NCBI RefSeq assembly: GCF_933775445.1
Contig: NC_065875.1
Span: 21,079,555 to 21,143,554, forward strand
Direction of reading: 5' to 3'
DNA: 64,000 nt
From: Argentina anserina
Lineage: Eukaryota; Streptophyta; Magnoliopsida; Rosales; Rosaceae
Position numbers and translations under genes: made by a program. This document shows, one piece after another, positions 49,846-59,788 of this stretch (position 1 is the first letter of the stretch; each line of letters opens with the position of its first letter). The notes under the pieces were generated by a model. It saw nothing but the letters and a program-made list of their open reading frames with translations. It ran no database searches and was not told where the DNA came from.

Positions 49846-50080
49846 TGTTGGAAGTCATCGGTTCAGAATAAGGTCTGGATTGAATTTACAGTGAACTGGA
49901 ATTGAATTGTATTGAAAATTGAAGGAAATGCAGAGAAAGCTAAAGTCAAAATATAAGAAATACTAGATAGTTCTCATTCATTCATTACCTCTCCGAAAGC
50001 ATAGCAAATACATATATAGTTTAATACTGGACCTCATAGGCCTACATGATAGATTAGCTTATAAGAGATGAGTCCCAACA
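49846..50080 (-). repeat. 5' LTR of the gypsy element
   Basis: 235 bp, TG...CA; primer-binding site directly adjacent on the inner side. Confidence 0.95.
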
Positions 50081-50400
50081 CAAAGATAAACTGTTAATTT
50101 TTATCATAATAGCAAACTTCATAGATACCAGATTAGATTTTTTAGCATAACCTAGACTTTCTTATAAAGAACTACATGAAGCTAGATTAAAAATAAAAAA
50201 GACTCATAAAAATTAGGAATAATCTCCCTAGAAATACCCAACATTATTGGGATATTATCTACGATATCCAACAACAAATCTATCACACAAGAAAAGAATT
50301 TGCAGTACTTCAAGAAACTTTTGAAGAAGATAAAAAACCACTAAATATTTTGAGCATTGGTTAGATCCTAAAAGTAGCTGGTATCAGAGCCTAGCCATTG
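50081..50400. other. AT-rich spacer with a tRNA-Met primer-binding-like sequence at its right end
   Basis: TGGTATCAGAGCCTAGCC at about 50380 contains the exact 12-base initiator tRNA-Met primer-binding core. No LTR ending in CA precedes it. It may be a remnant of another reverse-transcribing element; the host family is not clear. Confidence 0.4.
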
Positions 50401-51305
50401 GTTGGAGTTTTGGGTTGTCCCGGGATTCCCTGGTTCCAACCCCTCTATATACCGCGGTGGAGGTGGTGGTCAACCAGTATTTCAGAGATCAAAAGTTGGG
50501 AGATATGCACCGTTGGGCGTGACGGCCCGAAGCGTAGCAGCGCATCAGGTGTTACTATCGCGGCCGACATCCGTGTACTCGGAGTGAGGAACCGCTAGTG
50601 CGCGGCTTCTAAAGTTGCATTTGTGTCGAAGTGACTCTCGAGAGTGGTTCAGAAGAGTAATTACTCATTTTCAAGCTCTAATATCTGCGCTAGGGCGGCC
50701 CGGGTGACTCGTTGCTCCTCCTCTCTTTCGGCCTGAAGTTTCGCAAGATCCTAGAGTGTTATTTCCAGAGTCGTTATGGGATCGGTGAACGAGACCCAAG
50801 ACGGCTCTTCTGTTGTGGTAAGTATGTTGCCCTCCGAAGGAAGAGATGGATAATTCTCATTTTCGTTCAGGGTGACCATTGTAGAACTGGAAGAGTCATG
50901 CTGACGAGCACCCTCATTCTAGCGCCAAATGTTACCGGTGTTGAATCCGGGGGATCCTGCGCCTCTTAGCCTGTATTCCAATATGTCAGCTCAATGAGAT
51001 ATGCACACACAAAATGTTAAGTCAAAGGGTCAGTGGTGAGCTGGTCTTTGACTCTCTGAAGCCTAAGTTAGTATCTGGTGCAGAATTCAAGTTCAAGAGT
51101 TAAAGACTTAGGAATACGTTACATTTTTTAGGAGATATATGACGGGTCTTTATAGGTGCATTGGGAGAAGTGCAATTCCCTATTCCCGATGTGGAAAAAC
51201 GTGCATGTAGCAGGTCATGTCAGCTTGGCATCTGGTTGAGTTGGGTCCCCTTATGCCGGTCCGGCGACCGAAATGAGAGAAGATTTCATCGGGAAATGTC
51301 TTGTT
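50401..51305 (-). mobile_element. Truncated Ty3/gypsy element: partial LTR plus 5' gag start
   Basis: On the minus strand a partial LTR (about 51305 to 50930) ends in ...CGGTAACA and is followed by TTTGGCGCTAGAATGAGGG, a leader typical of plant gypsy elements. A gag-like start follows (MVTLNENENYPSLPSEG, later LAKLQAEREEEQRVTRAALA) with one stop within. Nothing downstream of this is preserved. The LTR's outer end is lost at the junction with the COG2 remnant. Confidence 0.65.
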
Positions 51306-51678
51306 AGGGAGATGTGTTAAAAAGAAGGTTATTAGCAATGAAACTACCGAGAACGACCCTATATGATATCAATTTACTTCGCACAAGGATTTGTGGTGAG
51401 TTTCTTGATCATGTACTTGAGCTCCTTTCATCATGTCCTGGCGATATACTTGATCATGTAAAACAAAGCATTCAACATGGAGGGCAAGCATTTGATGCAC
51501 TAGTACCTGCCATTAGCAACACTATTGTGGAGACTCTGGTTGAGAAGTCTGTTGAGGTAGCTTTTGTGTATTCGTATTTTGGGCAGCCCTTGGTGTTGAC
51601 GATACCAAGATCGAATCGTACCGCTCATTGTGGCAATGTATTGCTCCTGCAAACAGGCAAACTGTGATTAATTTCTAA
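51306..51678 (+). pseudogene. COG2: COG2 (conserved oligomeric Golgi complex subunit 2) remnant with internal deletion
   Basis: Two exon pieces of a plant COG2-like protein lie almost back to back. The first (51306-51556) encodes KRRLLAMKLPRTTLYDINLL and onward to ISNTIVETLVEKSVE, ending at a normal GT donor. The second (51587-51678) encodes ALGVDDTKIESYRSLWQC and the C-terminus QTVINF with a TAA stop, preceded by an AG acceptor. Only 30 bases separate them, too short for a plant intron, while a full protein has more than 100 residues between these segments. An internal deletion with breakpoints in two introns therefore removed the exons between. The 5' part of the gene is missing. Because intron edges remain, this is a genomic duplicate, not a retrocopy. 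The COG2 identity is from memory of the family. Confidence 0.65.
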
Positions 51679-52016
51679 AGTTTTTGGTGTTTTGGCCTCG
51701 AGCCAATTGTAGATGTAATTTACTTTTTAGTCTAAATAATTTTGTTGTAGTTGTGTAAAATGCATCTTTATATATTATTGATTTACTGTAATGTTTAGTC
51801 ATCAAATATTAATCAAAAATATTCATACTCAGTAGATTCAGAAGTTTAATGAAAATGAATTTTAGTATGAAGTTCTGCCAATACAAGAGGGCATAATTAT
51901 TACATCATGAGCAAATCTCAGCTAGAATCTGAACCATCCATCCAGAAATAATAAGAATGAATTAATGATCAATATATATACACCAGAGCCATTGTGAGTC
52001 TTTTTATCATTGTATC
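51679..52016. other. Spacer, 3' flank of COG2 remnant
   Basis: No gene. The last bases (52009-52016, ATTGTATC) form one target duplication of the element to the right; read on the minus strand, 52008 onwards continues the 3' end of the calmodulin-like pseudogene. Confidence 0.5.
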
Positions 52017-53761
52017 AGGGCGGATCCAGGATTTATAGGTGGGGTGGGCTTGAATTTTTTTTCCTTGTTGACTGAGATTATAAGAGAAAATATAGCTAGT
52101 ACAATGGTAATCAAATTACCTAACATGTACAATTTATTTTGATGCAAGAAAATAAAATAAATAAGGGTCAGAAAGAACTATAGACATTATGGTAAATAAC
52201 ATCTAATATCAAGAAATTAAGAACTCTTGATGAAAATAAGAAGTATAAATCAAAAGTTATGTGTTGCTTGTAACCTAATGTTGATATCTGTTTTTCCACA
52301 AGCCCAAAATAAAGCTTGACATACAAATATCCGGGTCAATAGTCTTAAAGCCACGTCAAGCTTAATATAAAACAACCGTAAATTGAGCACAACACACAAT
52401 CCACGTAGACCTAAGCTATGTTTGAGACTTACAAGTTTAGTTGTGGTGTGGAAGGTAACACGAGTACATGAGACCCATTTTAGATATCTATTATTGCCGA
52501 TTTTGGACTTTGGACTAAAATCGAGCCTAATAATCTTAATCTTTACATGGACATGCAAAGATTAGAAAATTCAAGTTCACATGCTTAAACACATCTACAA
52601 GAGCTACCACAAAACAATTAGTTATCCCAACAACTCCATTAATTATGCTCACAGTTACCTTGCAATAACTCACATTCTTATGCATCATATACAAAAGCCA
52701 CATTTGACTTTCTCTTTTATCTATTATCAATACTATAGTGTTACAAGCATTTCCAAATGTACCAACATCAAGATTGTGGCCACATAGTAGCCATTATCTA
52801 GAAATATGTTGCTCCAATTTCATACTCCACCTAACGGTACAATAAGCTCTAAGCCATGTGATTATTGCCTTGTTATGGATATTTAGACTTAACATTATGA
52901 TCCCCTTGATGTCCAAAAGTTTTTTATACCATTAACCTGTTTCTTAGCCTTCCCTTCTCTAGCCTATAAATTTAGGCTTATAGTTGTTGTAATTCAACAC
53001 TCAACCCCCAGCATCACAACTTACTCCAAGCAAACCATCCACCATCTCAAGCAAGTATGCCGAACATTCTCAACTTTTAACCCAAAAGCCACTGTCAAGC
53101 TTTATATCTAACCTAGCAGCCACCACCAAATTCCATTCTTTCCTTATTCTAGCAGATTCACTATAGCAAACCTCTCCCTTTAACAAACATCTCATTTCTG
53201 CGACTCATGGCTTCTAGCTCCCACGCCATATGCCTCCTTGCAGGCTCTCTTCATGCATCATGTTCACCATCAATACATATCATGCCACCGCAGCGGCTTA
53301 AGTCTACTGTAGGAGAGATCTGGGAAAAACACAACAGAGCTTCTTAAAGCTTTAGACCCAGTCCCGAACTCAGAAGGGGTAGAAAGAGGAAACCAGGCCA
53401 TTAAGCTACCTCTTTACAAAATGACCCCAATACCAAACACAAAAGTAAACCCTAGTGAGAGAGAAAATGCAATTATTCTCCAAAGAATTGAGGTTTAGGC
53501 CTCAAATAGATCCAAAATTTATAAAAAGGAAGTACATTATTCACCTTTGAGCCCACTCAACTTTTAATTAAGAAAATAAAAAATAAAAGAAAGAAATATA
53601 GACCAGTAGATTCGAACTCTGGTGGGCTACATATTGGAGAAAGTAATTAGCTCAGTATATTATACACTCATCCATGTCTACTTATCACATGCTAATTGAT
53701 TTATATCATAAGTCTCGGTTGGGCTTGAGCCATACCAACCTACATGCTGGATCTGCCCTTG
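52017..53761. mobile_element. hAT-like non-autonomous transposon, ~1.75 kb, inserted in the stop codon of a CML pseudogene
   Basis: The ends are AGGGCGGATCCAG and, as reverse complement of the right end, CAAGGGCAGATCCAG. Flanking 8-mers ATTGTATC (52009-52016) and ATTGCATC (53762-53769) match at 7 of 8. The exact left boundary is uncertain by one base. No transposase was found. The interior includes a gene-like stretch: a TATA-type motif near 52965 (CCTATAAATTT), leader-like sequence and an ATG at about 53207 starting MASSSHAICLLAGSLHASCS, which may be captured host DNA. The termini resemble those at 31082 and 27067. Confidence 0.75.
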
Positions 53762-54050
53762 ATTGCATCATTACTACGAACTCTTCAAAGCTGATGAGGC
53801 CATCCCCATTCAAATCAAAGTATCAAACTGATTGATCATCACCTTGCATTCCTCAATAGACTTGGACTCACCCAACTTGTTAAGCATTCTCTTCAAGCTC
53901 TTGGGTGTTATAAACCCACATCCGTCCCACATCCGTCCCACATCATACACTTCAAAAGCCTCCCTTAAACTCTTAATTTTCTCTTCCTCTTCTCCACCTT
54001 CCATCAACTCAACAAGATCATCCAAACCCAACAAGATCACTTCAAAAGAC
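53762..54050 (-). pseudogene. Calmodulin-like (CML38/39-type) EF-hand pseudogene, C-terminal half
   Basis: The minus strand reads DDLVELMEGGEEEEK, SLREAFEVYD, GFITPKSLKRMLNKLGESKS and ECKVMINQFD, then after a frameshift LNGDGLISFEEFVVMM. This is the C-terminal half of a CML37/38/39-type calcium sensor, with the last EF-hand loop DLNGDGLISFEE. The frame is broken by an imperfect 8-bp tandem duplication (ATCAAAGT/ATCAAACT at 53814-53829); dropping one copy rejoins QFD to LNGDG. An 11-bp direct repeat near 53923-53944 adds residues in the other half of the domain. The hAT-like element at 52017-53761 sits at the stop codon. The N-terminal EF-hand pair is absent upstream. Confidence 0.82.
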
Positions 54051-54208
54051 TACGTGAAAGGTGTCAAGCCTATATGACGTGATGGATTTAACTTTGGTGG
54101 TACTTGAACTGTAGGACCATAAAACTATGAAGAAGCCTATATGATAATCAAAAACGTTAATGGCCTCACATTTCTGCTGATATCATAAATTCCGAAACTA
54201 CCCTTCCA

Positions 54209-54277
54209 ATGAACGAAGCAGTGTTCTCATCATCATCTTCGCCTGAGTTTGCTGGTTATGTGGAATGCACTAACTGA
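54209..54277 (+). other. Upstream ORF (22 codons) before the CPBP protease start
   Basis: ATG AAC GAA ... AAC TGA ends 38 bases before the main ATG at 54316 and is in a different frame. Present only if transcription starts upstream of 54209. Confidence 0.4.
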
Positions 54278-54315
54278 GTCCCAGCACACATCATCACAGA
54301 GCACCCATTTAAGAA

Positions 54316-56501
54316 ATGGGTTTGCTTATTGTAAACTCTGCAACCTCATTGACTTGGAGGAACTCTATCTTCACTTGTAAGTCATGAGTTTTATCTCTAT
54401 TTTCTGGGAAACTGGTTTTCCAGATACTAATTACTAGCTAACTGTTGTGCTATTGCTTCTTCATATGTGACCAGGTGGGAGGTGTAGGTGTATTGGTCTC
54501 TATGATTTGCAGAACTGTTTACCAACCAAATCATGCACTGTGAGACTCTTGCACTGTTTTGTCTGTAATCTAAAGTACTTGACTTTTCATGCATCACTAT
54601 AATGGAAATGTCTGTTTATTTATTGGCAGGGAGTTGGATCTGGGTCAAGAGCTTTTGCAAGCCGGAATTCGGTGAAGAAGTTGAGAAGGGAGAGACTGGC
54701 AAGCGAAAGGGGTGCAGATAAGACTACTGCTAGTTCTGAAAATGTTCAAAATGACAACAAGCTGGAGCTTTCTGATGATTCAGCTGCAGAGAAAGGGGTT
54801 AATATCCCTTCCAGAGGTGCTGTGCTTCAGGCTTGCACTGTTACTTCCGGGTTGATAGTTGCTTTGGGTTTCCTAATTCGACAGGTAGGATTTTCACTTT
54901 TTTTTTTGTAGGAATGATGTATGATAAAATTGATAAGTAGATTATATGGCGGCATTGCGTTGATAATAAGGCTTGCCTTCTATTAGTATTGTAATTGTTG
55001 CGCTATAATCTATTTTCAGTTTCCTATTGTACCATTGAAACTTTTCACTGACAAATTTTCCTATATGAAGAGGTCAAGTAAGTAGTTTTTTCACTCACTA
55101 GCAACTATTTATGACCACACCACAGATTTGTCCTTAAAGATTGAACTATGAATTAAATGTTAAACTTTTTTTAGTTAGGCAATATACGTATCTCTTGCTA
55201 ATGGAGGTTTGCTTAACTTGTTAACTATTTTACATTTTGAACATATTTGATTACTTATAGGCATCTCATGTTGCATCCGTTGAAGGATTACCAGTCCTTG
55301 ACTGCTCACTGGAAGTATCATGTACGCATTCTTCACAAACTCGATCATCTTTGTGCAAATGTGCAAAAATGTTGATTCATTCAAACTTTATTCTGTTCTT
55401 CTTCATGAGGAGCTTTGCATATTGGCAGAGAGACAAGCAACAAGAAAGCCATTCTAAAATAGATTACTAAAGACAAAATGAAAATGTATAAGTGGAAATC
55501 AGGCTGTTTATGATATAGAGATACAACTTTTTGCCTCCCTTTTGTACAGTTGATTTTGAAACGTGGCATCTTCAGTTGATTGCCGGATTGGTTATTTTGA
55601 TATCATCATCCCGATATCTATTATTGAAGACATGGCCAGAATTTGCAGAGTCAAGCAAAGCAGCCAATGAACAGGTATCTACTATTCTACTTAATTTCTG
55701 TTTCCAGAACTGTCTTTAGTCAACTACTAGCTAATTTCTTAACATTGTGTTGAAGGTAGAATACTTCCCTAGCTAATTGGTAATTTTGATATCATATAGT
55801 TAGACTGCCGTTTGTCAGAATCCTTTAAAATTCAAATGAGAATATTATCCCTGGCTGCTGCTGCTGCATCTCTGACATAGTCCAATTTTGTAATTTAGGT
55901 ACTTACTTCACTTCAACCTTTGGATTTCATAATCGTTGCATTTCTTCCTGGGGTCAGCGAGGTGACCATATTACACTTAAACACATTGTATTTTGCTTCC
56001 ATATTCAACTACTTACACCAATTCATTGTGCATTCTCCGGACAGGAACTTCTTTTCCGGGGTGCACTGCAACCTCTTTTTGGATCCAGTTTGAGTAGTGC
56101 CATGGTGGTTGCCCTCGTCTTTGGTGCTCTACACCTGGGCGGTGGCCGAAAGTATTCCTTCGCAGTCTGGTATTAATCGTCTCAAATTAAACCACTCATG
56201 AATTAATAAGCTTCTTTCAATATATGTATATTTTTTCCATTACAAGTTTATAACATCTAAAGAGGAAAATAAACTATGGCTTAATGTTGTGCAATCTATT
56301 CTCCAGAGAAAGAACTAAAAGATATATGATTTGTTTTGTGGTCACAGGGCAAGTTTTGTTGGGTTTGTGTATGGTTATGCCACCATTGCATCTTCTAGCC
56401 TCGTTGTGCCAATGGTTTCTCATGCAATGAACAATTTGGTGGGAGGGATTTTATGGAAATACAGCTCAGATTCATCACGGGAGATATCAGACTCAAACTA
56501 G
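54316..56501 (+). CDS. CPBP/CAAX-type intramembrane metalloprotease, probably plastid-targeted
   Basis: Eight exons, 54316-54376, 54475-54539, 54630-54884, 55261-55321, 55550-55674, 55899-55961, 56045-56169 and 56348-56501, give 302 residues. All three CPBP (Abi/Rce1-type) motifs are present: EExxxR at E210-E211...R215, FxxxH at F236-H240, and HxxxN at H277-N281. They sit in the C-terminal block of hydrophobic segments. The N-terminal ~100 residues are Ser/Arg-rich and lack acidic residues at the start (MGLLIVNSATSLTWRNS), as in a chloroplast transit peptide. It resembles Arabidopsis At1g14270. The substrate is unknown; many plant members are not true CAAX prenyl proteases. The start at 54316 is the only ATG that joins cleanly to exon 2. 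Confidence 0.88.
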
Positions 56502-56790
56502 AGGTCATTGCTGTTGGATAGAATAGGAAAAGATGCTAGAGTAGGGAAAGATTAGAATGATACATGTACAAAATTCAAGATGAAATGAACTCGTCACCCG
56601 TTTTGAATGCATAATATGACATTTATTTTCAAAACAAATTCTTTTATTCTGTTCCAAATATGATCATGGCGTTATATTTCAAGGTGCTATATATGGAGGA
56701 GAGACATTTTTTTTCTTGCAAAGCAGTGTAAACCAACCTTCAGCTCCAGTATCTTATTCTTATAGTGTTAGCTGAAAGAGAATCAACAAG

Positions 56791-57139
56791 ATGGTGAAAT
56801 CATCATTGGCAATTATGCTCGTGCTGTTTTCCATCGTTCTGGTTGCCAACATGAGCCAAATGAAAGTAGTTGAAGCCAGCAGTAACAAGGTGCTCTCACA
56901 AGCTGCTGATCAAAACGGCATTGTGCTTCGTATGTACTCTTACCTCTGTTATGTTCTTCAGTTGTAAATATACATGCACGTATGTATCTGCTAACTAATC
57001 TTGCACTTGCATGTGGATTTTGAATGATGGATCAGCTTGCCCGAGCACCTGTCCACACAATCAAACTTATCCCTATTGCTGCCAGTGTGATCCAACCAAA
57101 GGTTCCTGCACACTTTGTTGCAAGAAGCAATTGAATTGA
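56791..57139 (+). CDS. Secreted cysteine-rich peptide, eight cysteines, family not recognised
   Basis: Two exons, 56791-56929 and 57036-57139, give 80 residues. The N-terminus is a clear signal peptide (MVKSSLAIMLVLFSIVLVAN, cleavage likely near residue 29 after VEA). A short linker follows, and then a cysteine-rich C-terminus with C48, C52, C61, C62, C64, C71, C74 and C75: spacing C-x3-C-x8-CC-x-C-x6-C-x2-CC. The intron lies just before the first cysteine, separating the pre-pro part from the mature domain, as in many plant secreted peptides. The spacing does not match classical defensins, Bowman-Birk or potato inhibitor II patterns that I know. Possible roles are an antimicrobial, an inhibitor or a signal peptide. 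It lies about 290 bases after the protease stop codon. Confidence 0.75.
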
Positions 57140-57985
57140 TCCTAGCTGCTATATATTGCAATTATGCTTCCCCGGTTAAACAAAATGCACCCCGCAATAA
57201 AGTACAACGATTCTGTAGTTTTTGTTACCAACGAATAATCTCTATATATACAAGAAATTTGCTGATTAATTAGTCATCAAATAACACCGCAGTTTAGTTT
57301 TCAGTTGTATGTTCTCTGTATGATGTCAAGCGTCTTAATCTGAACAATATCTTTATTTTGACTTTCAGATCTGCTTGACACACTCAAACTCATTGATTTC
57401 GTACCTACGAACTGTCGTATTGTACCTAATTATGAAGCATATTATAAATTTCCAATTATATGTGTTATTTTTCTTAATTCTTCTTTTCATATGGTCAAAG
57501 AAGATTAGTAGTAGCGGCCAAACGAAAAGCATAGTGATCAGCGTTTACCATTAGAGAAGACATGACAAGTCACAAGTGACAAAATCTTCTGCGTAGAAAT
57601 CCCCGCGCATACAGATTAGGAAACAACGCCTTAGCTTTGAATTCTAGAAGAAGAATAAGAAACAGCAGGCTCTGGGGAACCAGAACAACGCGTTATTTAG
57701 GACTCAGTTTCCTTAAACGGCCAAAGCTGAACTACATGCATCCTCCCTTTCCCGCGTAGGAGACTAGTTGCACCAAGCCTTGTAACAAGTAAACAATAAA
57801 GAATCTTTCAAACTTTTCAACTTCCCATTTTCCCTTTAAAATGGGGTCTCATTTTGTTTCTTACATCCAATTTAACAGTACCTTCAATTCTCAATCCTCA
57901 ACATTTATCCAAATCTTCATCTACACCCTAGCTATCTCTGTGTATTAAACATTTAAACTCCAGTGCTCTGCCCAGATTTACGACC
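57140..57985. other. Spacer between the peptide gene and the NOI gene
   Basis: 3' UTR of the peptide gene and promoter/5' UTR of the next gene. Nothing else is supported. Confidence 0.5.
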
Positions 57986-57998
57986 ATGGCATCGGTAA

Positions 57999-58037
<39 letters not shown>

Positions 58038-58751
58038 TGAGCAGTTCCATGTAACTGCACTTCGGACCTTTCAGTGATTAGCTAGGGATATGTGTTTGCT
58101 CTTCTTTTTTAGAGAAGAAGATTTCATTGTATCATCTCTAAGGCTAGATAGTTGCATAAAACATCCGTAGACTTGTGCCCTGGATCAATAATGAATATTA
58201 CAGAATGGAAAAAGTTTTCGATTCTAAGCTCTATGATGATATGAAGTTGTTGGAATGTCGGAGAAAATTCAATCTTTGTGATATATGTAAAAGTTGTCTG
58301 CTCTATGATTGCAACATACTATTGTGCTAAACTGCTAATTAAAGAGAGAAATCATTTTCTGGTAAAATTTTAGTGCTGTGGTGAATGAAGTTTGAAACTT
58401 TGGCTGTATTTACTTGTTGCTGCAGCATGAGGGTGGAAGGTCTTTACCGAAATTTGGGGAGTGGGATGTGAATGATCCAGCCTCAGCTGAGGGATTTACC
58501 GTCATTTTCAACAAGGCCAGAGCTGACAAGAAAAATGGTGGAACTTTACTTACTGTTGTAGAAACATCAAGCCACAACTGTGAATCCAGTAAAGTAAATA
58601 ATAAGCAAAAGTATCCCAAAAGGGTATGTTTTCATAGTTATAATTTCAAGTTAAATTCTTATATATCGATTAACCTAGCTGCTGATCAATCAATCTCAAC
58701 TGAATATAAACATTTTGAATGCAGAACAAGTGGCTTTGCATGGGTTGTTAA
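57986..58751 (+). CDS. NOI / RIN4-like protein
   Basis: Three exons, 57986-57994 (only 9 nt, MAS), 58426-58623 and 58725-58751, give 77 residues. Exon 2 carries the NOI domain: LPKFGEWDVNDPASAEGFTV (residues 10-29) and FNKARADKK. PKFGEW fits the cleavage-site consensus (PxFGxW) at which the bacterial effector AvrRpt2 cuts RIN4-type proteins. The C-terminus KWLCMGC has cysteines of the kind that anchor this family to the plasma membrane by acylation. The 9-nt first exon is inferred from the ATG, the donor and the phase; a longer 5' exon cannot be excluded. The long intron 1 starts with a (CT)n tract. Small single-domain NOI proteins are immune-related by family; no function is shown here. Confidence 0.85.
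58002..58033. repeat. (CT)n microsatellite in the first intron of the NOI gene
   Basis: Sixteen CT units, starting eight bases after the splice donor. Confidence 0.95.
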
Positions 58752-59788
58752 TTATGCTCCAAGACGAAGGAAAGTGGGTGTTTTAACTGGATACAGGCAT
58801 GCATGTCTTCTGGATTAGAGGCTGCTTATGCTTTGGTGCTTATTCTTTATAACTTAGTTGTTTATGACTCCTTGATGGCTTTATTTTGCTTACAAGGAGT
58901 GCAAGTATATGGAGGAATAAAACGTCTCATTTTTTTGTTCTTATTCCAATGACAAGGTGAAGACATTGAAAGGTACCAACAAAGGGCCGTGAAATTTACA
59001 CAGTATTTTACAATTTACATAGTAAAAAGTGAGTCAAGATGGGTCTATTCTAGTAATATTAGGCTATTATAAGTTAGTGTCTTTGAGAATGAGACTAATC
59101 GGTTAATGTGACATCTAGTATGAGAACCTAGTTCAATTGGAACACTTCAATGTGACATCTAGTTACGATTAAGGTGAGAACACTCTTACAAGTTAAGATA
59201 ATATCAAGTGGACAATCATTAACTATAAAAAAGAAAATGAATATATTGATTGAAGTAAAAAGTTAAATTCGTAACAAGTGAAAGCCACAAAACGAAAATT
59301 CTTACCAATGTGGAGATTTGAGTTTTCTATCTAGAATTTGATGTTGTGACCCAAGAATGGATCGCACGAATGATAAATTAGTCACACGAATTCAGCAACA
59401 ACAATATTGGATCTTAAAATTTTGCCAAATTGTTAACTTACAAGCATAAATAATTTGACCAAAGTTACTCGCAAATATAGTCTTGGTACATTTCTGTAGC
59501 ACAGTACTTGGCCACTAGTGATGTTGTGACTTGTGACTTGTGAGGTTCAAGTCTTCGATTTTGTCAAAAACAAACCGCAGATGGTGAGACTGTTCCCTTT
59601 TGGTCAAACAATAATCTGCCGTGCCGATTTGGGCTTTGAAAGAACACCTTGGTTGACGTACCGTCTCTTCTATATTCTTTGTACTTTCAGAATTCAGATC
59701 CTGGACATGAGACACAGACTCAATCATTTGTTAGCAGTGAACTTAGTTCAAACCCAGAACAAGGAGAACACCCTCAAATGCTAAGAGA
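58752..59788. other. Intergenic region, promoter of RGS1
   Basis: AT-rich; no gene or repeat recognised. Small frames at 59515-59834 overlap the RGS1 start and are not supported. Confidence 0.5.

Larger units (their letters stand above)
44733..50080 (-). mobile_element. Ty3/gypsy LTR retrotransposon, chromovirus (Reina-like), complete but inactivated
   Basis: LTRs at 49846-50080 (5' on minus) and 44733-44966 (3') begin TGTTGGGACTCATC and end in CA. The target duplication CAAAG lies at 44728-44732 and 50081-50085. Next to the 5' LTR the minus strand reads TTGGTATCTAGAGCC, a tRNA-Met type primer-binding site; a purine run AAGGGGGG precedes the 3' LTR. The order gag, protease, reverse transcriptase, RNase H, integrase, chromodomain is that of Ty3/gypsy. 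Total length of 5.3 kb, LTRs of about 235 bp and a C-terminal chromodomain fit the Reina clade. The two LTRs differ by about 7 substitutions and one indel (about 3%), so the insertion is fairly young. The coding region is broken by frameshifts and stops. The target is non-genic DNA about 0.6 kb past the TNO1-like gene. Confidence 0.93.

Noticed and set aside
53810..54040. Functional small EF-hand gene
   Set aside because: It lacks the N-terminal half, has an 8-bp frameshift in the last EF-hand, and has a transposon at the stop codon.
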